Shown one piece after another: positions 8,949 to 19,196 of a stretch of 34,704 nt of DNA (position 1 is its first letter; the number at the start of each line of letters is the position of its first letter). The DNA lies in the NCBI GenBank assembly GCA_014904985.1, contig MU128917.1, positions 374,888 to 409,591 on the forward strand. The letters run 5' to 3'. The notes under the pieces were generated by a model. It saw only the letters and a list, made by a program, of their open reading frames with translations, did not search any database and was not told the origin of the DNA. Position numbers and translations under genes: made by a program. This stretch comes from Hydnum rufescens UP504 (lineage: Eukaryota > Basidiomycota > Agaricomycetes > Cantharellales > Hydnaceae).

Positions 8949-9704
8949 TCAATTGTTCCCCGGGGCATGGGGTCCCTGTTGAGGGCGATCATCTGCCGAT
9001 TGCCCGTGATTGAATCGATAAATTTCTGCCAGGTCACGCACTCTGAACTTGGACGTATCCAGGATGTCATCTAGCGATTTCTTGCAAACCTTGGCCCTGT
9101 TTCGTAACCTGCGAACTCGGGACATTGCCAGTGCGATGGCTCCGCCAGTCGGGCCACTGCCAATTATAACGATGCCGGATATTACCAAAATTACGACGGA
9201 TCATCGTACCCACATGTGGGTTCTGTAGAACTTGGCCTGGTATATGAGGTATCTGGGATGGTCTGCTCGGCGGCCATTCCCCAGGTGGAGAGGATATTCG
9301 GATCACTGGATGCTGTTGTGGTGATAGAATTGGCAGTGGACGGTAGAATGAAGCAGGAGGAACCACAGGCACGGGTTCTGGAGTTGAAGCGAGGGATCTC
9401 CGGAATCGAAGCGGACGCGAATCTGAAGAAGGCACGAATGACACCCTAAGTGGCTGCGGTCCGTTGGCCTCGAACCAATTGGGCTCCAAGTTGTTAGACC
9501 CATGGTGGTATCCGCCCGCCAGCAGAGATGCACGTGGGCGAAATGGGCAGTTAGTTCGTAAAAATCCGGAGGGCGGTATGGGGTATCTTGCAAATGTAGT
9601 ATGGAGGCGAAGGTATCGCTAAAGAAAGGGAAATTTAGCCAGACGAAGGTGCCCTTGGGGGGATATTGACCTGTCCAATACCTTGGTGTCACTGCAACAA
9701 ACAA
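8949..9704 (-). CDS. Hypothetical membrane protein, probable multi-exon or broken
   Basis: Several overlapping minus-strand frames look coding but no single frame covers them. The most 3' segment (9188-8949) has a hydrophobic stretch (VVISGIVIIGSGPTGGAIAL) followed by a basic cluster (RVRRLRNRAKVCKK) and a conserved-looking tail (SLDDILDTSKFRVRDLAEI), the layout of a single-pass membrane protein with a basic cytoplasmic side. Upstream, 9704-9303 encodes aromatic-rich sequence (YWTGQYPPKGTFVWLNFP) and Ser/Thr/Pro-rich sequence lies in another frame near 9450-9200, a plausible extracellular linker. No intron could be placed with confidence. Function unknown; a decayed gene is equally possible. 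Confidence 0.3.
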
Positions 9705-9815
9705 GTGAGCATGACGAAGGCATTCTCAAACGAAAAGCAATATGTCCGTTACCTCGTACTCGTTACACTTGCACCAAAGAGGTCATAATTTCACGAGTGT
9801 TCAAGTCAATTCAAG

Positions 9816-10575
9816 TCAACATCTCGAGCCCAGTCCAGTATAGATATGGGGTCCGAGCTTGAGACCAAGGGCTGTGAATCGCCACTTCAGAAACTGACGA
9901 ACTTGATGGACGGAATGCAAGCCGAACAAGGTCGTAGAAAAGCGCCTAGGGCGACTTTCAATGATCATATATCCATGAGGTGGTCCCAGGTCACAAACAT
10001 TGTAAAATGTGCAATATACCGCACCATAGGGCTCGTATAAAACATGAAGAAAATAAAGCAATGGCAGTGTCATGACGTAAGCGTATATCATTTGCCGACC
10101 CGACACCATCGAGATTCTTTGTAGCTATATTTTCTCTCGGACAGGGTCACTCTATGTATAGTAAATTTGTGAGACGACCCAATCTTTGATATTTCAGCCA
10201 GTCTGGATGGCTCGCCCCTCTTCGCTTGTCAACGCATACCGCAAGGAACCCATGAAACTTTTGTCCCAGAGTATTGCTGCCTCGGCTTGAAGCCATGCCG
10301 TGTGACCCGCTGGAGGAAGCCATCTGGTGTGACCTGGCCGAATGCACTGCGCACTGTTCCTGTTCACCACTAGCTCCGTATGCTTGAATTCGATGCGCTC
10401 CCAGAATATCAAATGAGGTAAATGATGCCATGGCCCGGGTAATATCTCCCCCGATGGACAAGAGCGAAGAGATAGATATCAAATCTGTAGAGAAGGTCAC
10501 TGCGGTAGAAGTCCAATGACAAGCGTTGATCCCTGTCGTCGTTGTCCACATGTTTGGCCGCCAAAGACCATGCAA
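9816..10575 (-). CDS. Unrecognised coding fragments
   Basis: Minus-strand frames at 10412-10194 (IFWERIEFKHTELVVNRNSA, then WLQAEAAILWDKSFMG) and 10109-9816 look partly coding but share no frame. They could be upstream exons of the hypothetical membrane protein to the left, since strand and spacing allow it, or remnants. No domain recognised. Confidence 0.2.
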
Positions 10576-11441
10576 TTATGTTAGCAACTTCCTATTGAGC
10601 GTCACTCAGAATTGACAGTCGACCTCGTTGACCATGGCATTGACCGTCCCGAAAGTCAGACCTCACAAAATGGGCCTTTGACCTTTTCGGACCAGGTCTA
10701 AGCGACACTGATGGCAGCTAACCATTTCTGGAAGAGCAATACAAAGTATCTTTCCAATTTGGTCAGGATACCCTGAACCCTGAAGTACTGGTCCCTACCT
10801 GGCCATTGCCTTGTCGTCACAAATTGTCTCCTCCTGGGCACTCGAGTGCTAGTCCATCACACCACCGTCCATCATCTTTAAACGTCTCGTTAGTCCATCA
10901 GTTAGAACGCTCTGTCGCACATCATAGCACCCAAAGACCCGCTGAACCTAGTGGATATGCGCAAAGTGTATATTTCAGGTATGCCACCCACTTAGAGACC
11001 ATAAATTCGCATCGAACAAACCTATTGGCCCTCGCGACAGAGGCCAGATGTAATAGCCCTCTTCTGCATGCATCGAAACCACATCGCCTTCACTTCACCA
11101 CTCAACCTCCTGCCACTGTCACCGGACTTCGTTCGCCAAAGTCAAAATACGTCAAGGCAACGCAGGATGCCGTGGCGTGGAAGGATCCCTTCGGGGATGA
11201 GTTGTAGGTCTCCTTCATGCTCACATTCCTTGTCATCTTTCATTCACACTCTCTCGGCAGCATGGTGATTCCAGCAACTAGTGGTTGCCCAGTGGCTATA
11301 GATTTGCTCGAGCGCCATTTTGGGCGTTCGGGCGGATTGTCGCATCATGTAGCTTGGACCTCTCCTCCGTGACAGACAAAGGTGAGCCCGCTCATGTTTA
11401 TGTGAAGAGAGGGCCACGCTCACGAGTCTGTATCCCTGCAG
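10576..11441 (+). other. Upstream region of the NLR gene; possible N-terminal exon
   Basis: An open stretch ends at 11207 with SPKSKYVKATQDAVAWKDP, which faintly resembles the start of a C2 domain, a module some agaricomycete NLR proteins carry at the N terminus. A splice acceptor (CCCTGCAG) at 11441 precedes the first confident NLR exon, so one or more N-terminal exons probably lie here, but I cannot define them. Confidence 0.25.
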
Positions 11442-14400
11442 AGATACGCCTCGATTTGAAAAGTGATGCGAACGACTCATTCGGAGAATTGACAATATGT
11501 GTGGCATCCTCTCTCGTATCCATCGGTGATGTTGGCAGTGCCAACCCGGTTGGGGGGCCGCAGCTAGGTCCCGGAATAGCCCTGCCCATTCAACCTACCC
11601 CCCTTGCAACGGGAATCACAACCCTGTCCACGGCTTGGGCCCCGTTGTCGAGTTGCCTCGCCGCACTTGTGAGAGTTGCTGATTCAGTTGCCGAGGCGCG
11701 TTTCATCCCGAATTGCCTATGCCCCACGAGTACTAAGAAGTATTTGCAAATAGGTTCACCCCTGGATCAAGTTAGTATGGGGAATTGTCTCAGCAGCGTA
11801 TAAGGTACGACTAGCTCAGGTTTTGTGTCTGTTTGCTCTCTGACTGGTGTTCCATTAGATCGCTTCCGCCCAGAGTGCCCTAGACGTGAAAGTGATGGGT
11901 TTAGTCCAGACTATGGCGGATAGTTGTTCCTTCGCCGACGAAGCCGAGGAGTTGAAGAAACGCTCGAAAACAGATCAAGACATCATCAACCAAATACTGC
12001 GCCAAGTAATGGAATGTGCGTATTTTATTCGGGACTATTGCAACAAGTCCTTCGGTATGTGGAATCTCGCATGTTCTACTTACTCCGAGACTGATGAGCA
12101 TGGGCCAAAGTCAAACGCGCAGTGGAGAACGCGGTTTCTCCTATGGACGCACAGATCGGTGACTACAAGGAGACCCTGGAGACTCTCCGACGGAATCTGA
12201 TTGATCATGCCAACATACAATGCTCCGTGATTACGTATCGTGTCTTTGATGTCGTGGCCGAAGTTCGTAAGTGCTTCTTGGATGTCTTCGGTCAAAACCT
12301 TCGTTCTAAGATGTTCCACAGGCGACTTGGACGTGCTCAGAGACCTAAAATATGCCCCCGAGGCTCATCACGATCTGGATAAAGCGTGCTTATCAGGCAC
12401 GCGTACGGAGATCATTGACGCTATAGTGGGTTGGGCTCTTGGAGCGGATACGCCGTTGTCGGATTCGAGCAGCCCAATAAAGCTGGAGTCGAATGAATCG
12501 TCTCGTGTCCTTTGGTTGTGCGGCCTGGCGGGTGCGGGAAATCGTCGATCCTTCGCTCGTGCGCGAAACGTGTTTCCAACCTTGAACGCAAGGGGTCGTA
12601 CTATGGCTTCGACAAAAATAAACCCCTTGCAAACCTGACCAACTTGTTCAGTACGATCGCTCGAGACCTGGCCGATCTCGACAGGTCCCGGAAGCAGCGC
12701 CTTGTCGATGCTGTGAAGGACGACACTGCCATACGAACAACCGATAACTGCAAATTGCAGTTCGAGCACTTTATCATTGCATCATTCAAGGATGACAAGG
12801 CCCTGGGGGAGACCGTCGTTTTCATCGATGCATTTGACGAATCTGGGGACATTACGGCTCGCGCCGACGCACTCGCTCTTCTAACAAAGCGAGCCTCAGA
12901 ACTCCCTCCAGGTCTTCGAGTCATAGTCACTTCGAGATATGAGCCCGACATCCAATTTGCATTGCAGTCTCCGCTGCAACCTGGGCTTGCCGTCATGCTT
13001 GTGGACGACATCCCTGTTGATCAGACCTCGCGCGATATTGGGAGGTATGTGCACAATGAATTCCGTGACGCGAAGTTATTCCGAGAGAGGTACCAGACGC
13101 AGCTGAGGGATCTCATTCGGATGGCCGGAACATCCTTTCAGTGGGCTGCCACTGCCTGCCGCTTCATTTGTGGGGATAATAAAGCCGGCGTTGGCCCGCA
13201 GGACCGAATCGGGACAGTGCTGTGTAGTGATGAAGGGCTCTATGGGCTCTATAGCACCGTGATGAAGGCGCACTGCGATCCATCGATTGAAATAGGAGTA
13301 AAACGAGTCAAGTCAATCCTAGGCCGAATCGTATGCGCTCAGGTGCCATTATCATTGCAGGCCCTTTTTCACCTGGTTCCGCCCGACTCTATCCTTACTC
13401 CAGATGACCCGATGACAAGGAGATACAGCGAGGGATCGTGAAGCATCTTGCCTCGCTCCTTAGCGGTACTCACAGCGACGATGTGCACATTGTACCTCTC
13501 CACACGTCATATCGCGATTTCTTGTGCGACCCAAAGCATAACCAAGATTTCTGCATTAACAAAGATGAAGCAAATCAGGACATGGCCTAGCGTGCTTCCG
13601 CGTGATGGAGCAAACCTTGAAATTCAATATCTGTCAACTTCCGACATCTTTCCTCTCCAATGTGGCCATCCCAACTTTACTGTTCTTGTGAATGAGCACA
13701 TCCCCTCTTATCTGTCTTATGCTTGTCAATTCTGGGGATTCCATGTGTCTGCAGCACCCACCAGTGAGGTTACTCAGAAACACACAGAGTCATTGCTTCA
13801 GAAGCATTTCCTCCACTGGTTAGAGGTAATGAGCCTCACACAGAGCTCCCCTCAAACTGTGTTAGCCTCACTTAACATCTCTCCTGTGAGCATGGCTCCA
13901 ATTTGCTTGCATGCTGAAGTTGCATGATTAACATCCATTCCCCAGATTAGTCTGGACTTTGTTAAGCTGAAACATGATGCAATGCAATTCATCTCATGTT
14001 TACCCCATGATTGCTACAAGTGCACCTCACATCTACCTCTCTGGTCTGACATTTGCCCTGCATCATCCCCTCTATATCAGAGGTGGCAGAGTCAATTCCC
14101 AGGGGTTGCAAAACTTGCTCAGGGAAGACTTCAGCACTGGCCAAACATTAGGCTGATCTTAGAAGGACATCATTCTGAAGTAGAATGTGTTGCTTTCTCA
14201 CCTGATGGCAAGCAGATTGCTTCTGGCTCTAGGGACAAGACCATCCAACTTTGGAATGTAGAGATGGGTGTGAGTGTTGGCCAGCCAATGGAGGGGCACA
14301 AGGATTCTGTCACATCCATTGCTTTCTCACTGATGGCAAGCACATTGCTTCTGGCTCTTGGACAAGACATCCAACTCTGGAATGTGGAGATGGGTGTGAG

Positions 14401-16314
14401 TGTTGGCCAGCCAATGGAGGGGCACAAGGATTATGTCATGCATTGCTTTCTCACCTGATGGCAAGCAGATTGTTTCTGGCTCTTTGGACAAGACTATCCA
14501 ACTCTGGAATGTGGAGATGGGTGTGAGTGTTGGCCAGCCAATGGAGGGGCACAAGAGATCTGTCACATGCATTGCTTTCTCACCTGATGGCAAGCACATT
14601 GCTTCTGGCTCTTGGGATGAGACATCCAACTCTGGAATGTGGAGATGGGTGTGAGTGTTGGCCAGCCAATGGAGGGGCACAAGGATTATGTCACATGCAT
14701 TGCTTTCTCACCTGATGGCAGGCAGATTGCTTCTGGCTCTGAGGACAAGACTATCCAACTCTGGAATGTGGAGAGGGGTGTGAGTGCTGGCCAGCCAATG
14801 GAGGGGCACACAATGGTTGTCACATGCATTGCTTTCTCACCTGATGGCAAGCAGATTGCTTCTGGCTCTTGGGACAATACCATCCAACTCTGGAATGTGG
14901 AGATGGGTGTGAGTGTTGGCCAGCCAATGGAGGGGCACAAGGATTCTGTTACATCCATTGCTTTCTCACCTGATGGCAAGCAGATTGCTTCTAGCTCTTG
15001 GGACAAGACCATCCAACTCTGGAATGTGGAGATGGGTGTGAGTGGTGGCCAGCCAATGGAGGGGCACAAGAGTGATGTCAGATGCATTGCTTTCTCACCT
15101 GATGGCAAGCAGGTTGCTTCTGGCTCTGAGGACAAGACCATTCGACTCTGGAATGTGGAGATGGGTGTGAGTGTTGGCCAGCCAATGGAGGGGCACAAGG
15201 ATTCTGTCACATCCATTGCTTTCTCACCTGATGGCAAGCATATTGCTTCTGGCTCTTGGGACAAGACCATCCAACTCTGGAATGTGGAGATGGGTGTGAG
15301 TGTTGGCCAGCCAATGGAGGGGCACAAGGATTATGTCACATGCATTGCTTTCTCACCTGATGGCAAGCATATTGCTTCTGGCTCTGAGGACAAGACTATC
15401 CAACTCTGGAATGTGGAGATGGGTGTGAGTGTTGGCCAGCCAATGGAGGGGCAAAAGGATTCTGTCAGATGCATTGCTTTCTCACCTGATGGAAAGCAGA
15501 TTGCTTCTGGCTCTGAGGACAAGACTATCCAACTCTGGAATGTGGAGATGGGTGTGAGTGCTGGCCAGCCAATGGAGGGGCACAAGGATTCTGTCACATC
15601 CATTGCTTTCTCACCTGATGGCAGGCAGATTGCTTCTGGCTCTTGGGACAAGACCATCCAACTCTGGAATGTGGAGATGGGTGTGAGTGTTGGCCAGCCA
15701 ATGGAGGGGCACAAGGATTCTGTCACATGCATTGCTTTCTCACCTGATGGCAAGCAGATTGCTTCTGGCTCTTTGGACCAGACCATTCGACTCTGGAATG
15801 TGGAGATGGGTGTGAGTGTTGGCCAGCCAATGGAGGGGCACCAGAGTGCTGTCAGATGCATTGCTTTCTCACCTGATGGGAAGCAGATTGCTTCTGGCTC
15901 TTGGGACAGGAGCATCCGACTCTGGAATGTGGAGCTGGGTGCAAGCATTGGCCAGCAAATGGAGGGGAGTGGTAGTACCATCCAGTCTATTGCCTCCCCA
16001 CCTGACAGCAAACAGAACACATCTCATTCCTGGGATAACACTATCCAAATTTCACACTTGCCCAATGTGGAGTCTAATCACAACCTCCAGTATCCAGTCC
16101 ATCTATTCCCTCTCCCCTGTTACTCCTTTCAATTTGAGAATGGATGGATCTTGGGCCCAGTAAAGAGCTTATCCTTTGGGTCCCTCCTGCCTACCATGGA
16201 TTCCTGGAGCACCCTAACTCTCATATCATAGGAGGACCCGAAGGACTGAGATTGATTTTCAGCACCTTAAGTGTGGCCAGGAGTGGGTACAATGTCAAGT
16301 GGTTGGTGAAGTAG
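11442..16314 (+). pseudogene. NACHT-WD40 NLR-type protein gene (STAND NTPase), frame-broken
   Basis: Fungal NLRs of this class are signal-transducing NTPases linked to self/non-self recognition. Exons: 11442-11695; 11754-11804 (VHPWIKLVWGIVSAAYK); 11859-12054; 12111-12266; 12323 onward. Introns of 54-58 nt are 11696-11753 (GC-AG), 11805-11858, 12055-12110 and 12267-12322; phases agree. The first part is a helical N-terminal region typical of agaricomycete NACHT proteins. The Walker A (GLAGAG then KSS) is split by a frame change near 12540; Walker B-like VVFIDAFDE lies near 12817-12843 and VIVTSRYEP, a sensor-like motif, near 12920. A winged-helix-like region, then fourteen WD40 repeats plus one degenerate one (about 14160-16060), then a short C-terminal tail ending at 16312-16314 follow. 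Breaks: near 12540, 13415, a TAG plus loss near 13590, 14334, 14372, 14437, 14622 and 16166. All are one- or two-base losses. Confidence 0.85.
14160..16060 (+). repeat. Tandem WD40 repeats, 42 codons each
   Basis: Fourteen 126-base units plus a degenerate fifteenth. Consensus [19 protein letters not shown] then [18 protein letters not shown] then VSVGQP. Units 5-14 form one open frame (from 14639); units 2-4 carry small deletions. Differences concentrate at a few codons: two or three after GH (KDS, KDY, KRS, TMV, KSD, QSA), T/R and S/C next, K/R-Q/H after DG, and W/E/L/R plus K/N/Q in the GS-D-T segment. The family's repeats form beta-propeller blades that bind ligands; near identity with variable surface codons matches fungal NLRs of the HNWD type. 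Confidence 0.93.
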
Positions 16315-17358
16315 ATGCTGCTGGTGGTTCCAGGAAATTGTAATGTTTAACTACTGTGCTTTGTGCTTCATTTGACAATCCTTTGTTTTTTTGGGAAAAA
16401 TCACCCTAAATAATCATTTACATGTTAGACCAGCCATTTGAAGATGGGCTTTGTCCTTGCAAACCTACTTTTGCTGAGAGCTCATGGCTAAGGCACTTGC
16501 CAACAGCTTACCACAGTGAAAAGTAAGGGGTTGTGGCCACCATCTCCAATTTGCCAAGATGATAATGGCCATGACAAATGACATTGGGGTGGGAGTGAAT
16601 GTGAACATTCAGCAGTTCAGATAACTGCAGGGTTGCAAACACTAGGTGTGGCATTGGACTTCAAACTACTTGGGGCTGGGTGCATGGTGAATTCAATCAG
16701 CCTGCTGATGCTATGGCTGCTATATTAGGATTGGGAGTTATAGATGTTACCCCTGGTGGGACCCCAGTGCTGAGACTGATAGGGAGGTGAGTCATGAGGG
16801 CCCAGGAGATAATACCTGTGAGATTTGTTAAGGCCATGGTCAAGAGGTGGGGGCAAGGAAAAATATGCCTGAACAGTGCATTATGAGGACTCAACAGAGA
16901 TGATAGAGGTTTGAGAAATATTCACTTGTCCAGTGCTATCTTTAGTATAGCCCCAGCACATGAAGGAGTAATACACAGGTATCCTGGAACAGGAAGGGAT
17001 CCTCAGATGTGATCTGACTCTTTGGAAATTGACATAACCCAAAAGTGAAACAAATGTGAGACAGCTTGCAATGGTTACTATGGGGCTCAGTTAGTTCAAA
17101 CAATACACCCTTCCTCACCAGCTCCAAATGGGAAATGAATCAAAGAGCATAAGGTGTCCATGCAGATGCTGCATGCAATGTGGGAGAAAACCATCTGGCC
17201 TGACTCAGAATACAAGCACAAGATGTTGCTGGACTTGTGTCCAAGTTGAATCAAATTGGGGACCAGCACAATGCTCATGGGAGGTTTGTGTTTTTTCAGT
17301 TGAAGAGGGGAGAGATTTTCCAATATTTCAGACATACATGCTTTATGCTTGGCCAGAC
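16315..17358. other. No gene seen
   Basis: 3' flank of the NLR gene and sequence up to the left end of the hairpin-array element. Short frames on both strands lack domain or splice support. Confidence 0.45.
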
Positions 17359-17427
17359 TGGTCAGCCATATTTGATACCTATGATAGGTATCAAATTTGC
17401 GACACTTTTTGGTACCTAAGTAGGTCC
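17359..17427 (+). repeat. Left terminal inverted repeat (TIR copy A)
   Basis: Starts TGGTCAGCCAT; contains inverted halves ATACCTATGATAGGTATC and GGTACCTAAGTAGGTCC around a TTTGCGACAC-like centre, so it can fold on itself. Partner of 22717-22786. Confidence 0.65.
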
Positions 17428-17761
17428 AATTGTGATGGGGTGCCATATGGGTGCCAATTGATAATTCAATATCAGAGAATCAGCCCAAATGGGCCCCAAT
17501 TGGGCCCATATACCCCAATGTGGTGCCATGGGGCCCCAATGTGGCTCCAAAATGAACCCCTTCATAGTTTCCACACTACTGAGGCACTGATCTGCATTTA
17601 ATTTTAATTATTACAATTATGGTATCAACAGCTAGTAGAATATCCACTATATCCACTCCCTGCGGGTGCAGGGAGTATACTTGAAAGACAAGAACACATA
17701 CCTGGGGAAAGTCCCCCTAAAATATGGGGGCTTTGCATGCATACATTACATGGGGGTATTC

Positions 17762-19196
17762 ATTTTGTCACGATTCCACTCGATCAGGCAAGATTTTTGG
17801 GGCTGCGCATGTCCGTATTTCCTGTTGGGGCTCTGTCCATGTTCTTGTTGGGTCGGGTTTCGTTGGGGGCAGGGGTGACCTAGAATAACAAAAGAACCAT
17901 TAGTAGAGACTATATCGAGTGAGAACTTACCTGAGATTACCACACACCCGCTGGAGCGGGGGTGTGGTAACCCATTGTCCGTCGTTGCGTAGGTTGCTGC
18001 TGGTTCAGGGGCCGGACCCTTAGACATGATCTTCGGCAGCTGCGCACGTCCGTATTATGCGCGGGGGGCTTCATCCATGTTCCTGTCGGGTGGATTTTCG
18101 TGGAGGCACAGGCTAGAATAACAAACAATGTGCTACATTAGTAAAATAAAAGAGAGGCAGCACCAAAAGAGCAGCTGGTGCTGCTCTCTTGGTGCCATTG
18201 TACAACTAGTAATGAAAAACTTACGAGGCACGCACACCCACCACAGCGGGTGTGGTGCCATGCTTTGCCTGTCGTTGTGTCCATTGCGGGCATTCAGGAG
18301 TTGGCCCCTTGGGCGCGATCTTCGGCAGCTATGTGTCGTGCGGGTTTCGTTCGGGAGTTGGGCCTTGGCCGCGATCTTCGGTGGCTACGCATCGTGCGGG
18401 GTTTCGTTCGGGAGTTAGCCCCTCTTCAGTGGCTATGCGTCATGCGAGTGTTCATGCAGGGAGGGGGACCTAGAATAGCACATAGTAATGTTAGTAAAAA
18501 AAAAGAACTCACCAGATAGCACCACACCTGCTGCAGCAGGTGTGGTGCCGTATCTATCCGTCGTTGCATGGGCTTGGGGGCCGTGGTAACGTCACGTAGG
18601 CGGGACCTCTGGATTTGGGTGGCCGTACACGTCCGTATTATGCAGGGGGCTCCATGTTTTCTCGTCGGGTGGATTTTCGTGCAGGGGGGAAGCCTAGAAC
18701 AACAAATGGTACATTAGTAAAATTGAAGAGAAGCAGCACCAAAAGAACAGCTACAGCTGCTCTTTTGGTGCCGGAGTATGGTATGGAAGGAAAACTCACC
18801 TAATAGGACCACACACCCGCCGCAGCGGGTGTGTGGTGCCGTGTTTTATCTGTCATCGTGTGGGGGCTGCGCATGTATGCGGGGTGTTGGGCGGATTTCG
18901 ACCCGCGTTGATTTCCAGGCGGCCATCGGGGTTGGGATCGTCATTATGCAGGTCGGTCGGAGGCGAGAACCTTAAACCTAGAATGGAAATACTACTGTTA
19001 GTTACGATGTTGAAGAAGTACAACAAGGGCAGCTTTGGCTTCCCTTTTTGCACAGCTGTACATAGTGGGAAGGAACTCACCTATATGACCACACACCCGC
19101 TGCCGCGGGTGTGTGGTCCTCTTCTAGTTCCTCTGGATCCTGTGGTTGAGTCCTATATATGAACGAAATGGCTGAGGTAAGCATCAAAACAAACCA
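17762..19196 (-). CDS. Left array: five minus-strand hairpin/exon-intron units
   Basis: H1 hairpins lie at 17939-17968, 18227-18259, 18519-18548, 18808-18838 and 19087-19118 (spacing 279-292). On the minus strand each is followed at once by a donor and an intron: 17880-17930 (51 nt), 18113-18224 (112), 18470-18512 (43), 18694-18799 (106) and 18978-19080 (103), each ending TTCTAG-like after a CTAA(C/T)-type branch site. Introns of 103-112 nt carry the H2 hairpin (18159-18195, 18735-18772; degenerate in the third) while the 43- and 51-nt introns lack it. The outermost exon (17879 to 17762) keeps the phase-1 frame and ends in a stop (KYGHAQPQ region). Whether protein is made is unknown; other exons are not open throughout. 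Confidence 0.5.

Noticed and set aside
14686..16020. Long minus-strand open frames (213 and 229 codons) opposite the WD40 block
   Set aside because: They are mirror readings of the 126-base WD40 repeats; the plus strand has the conserved GH...WD signatures and the NACHT context.
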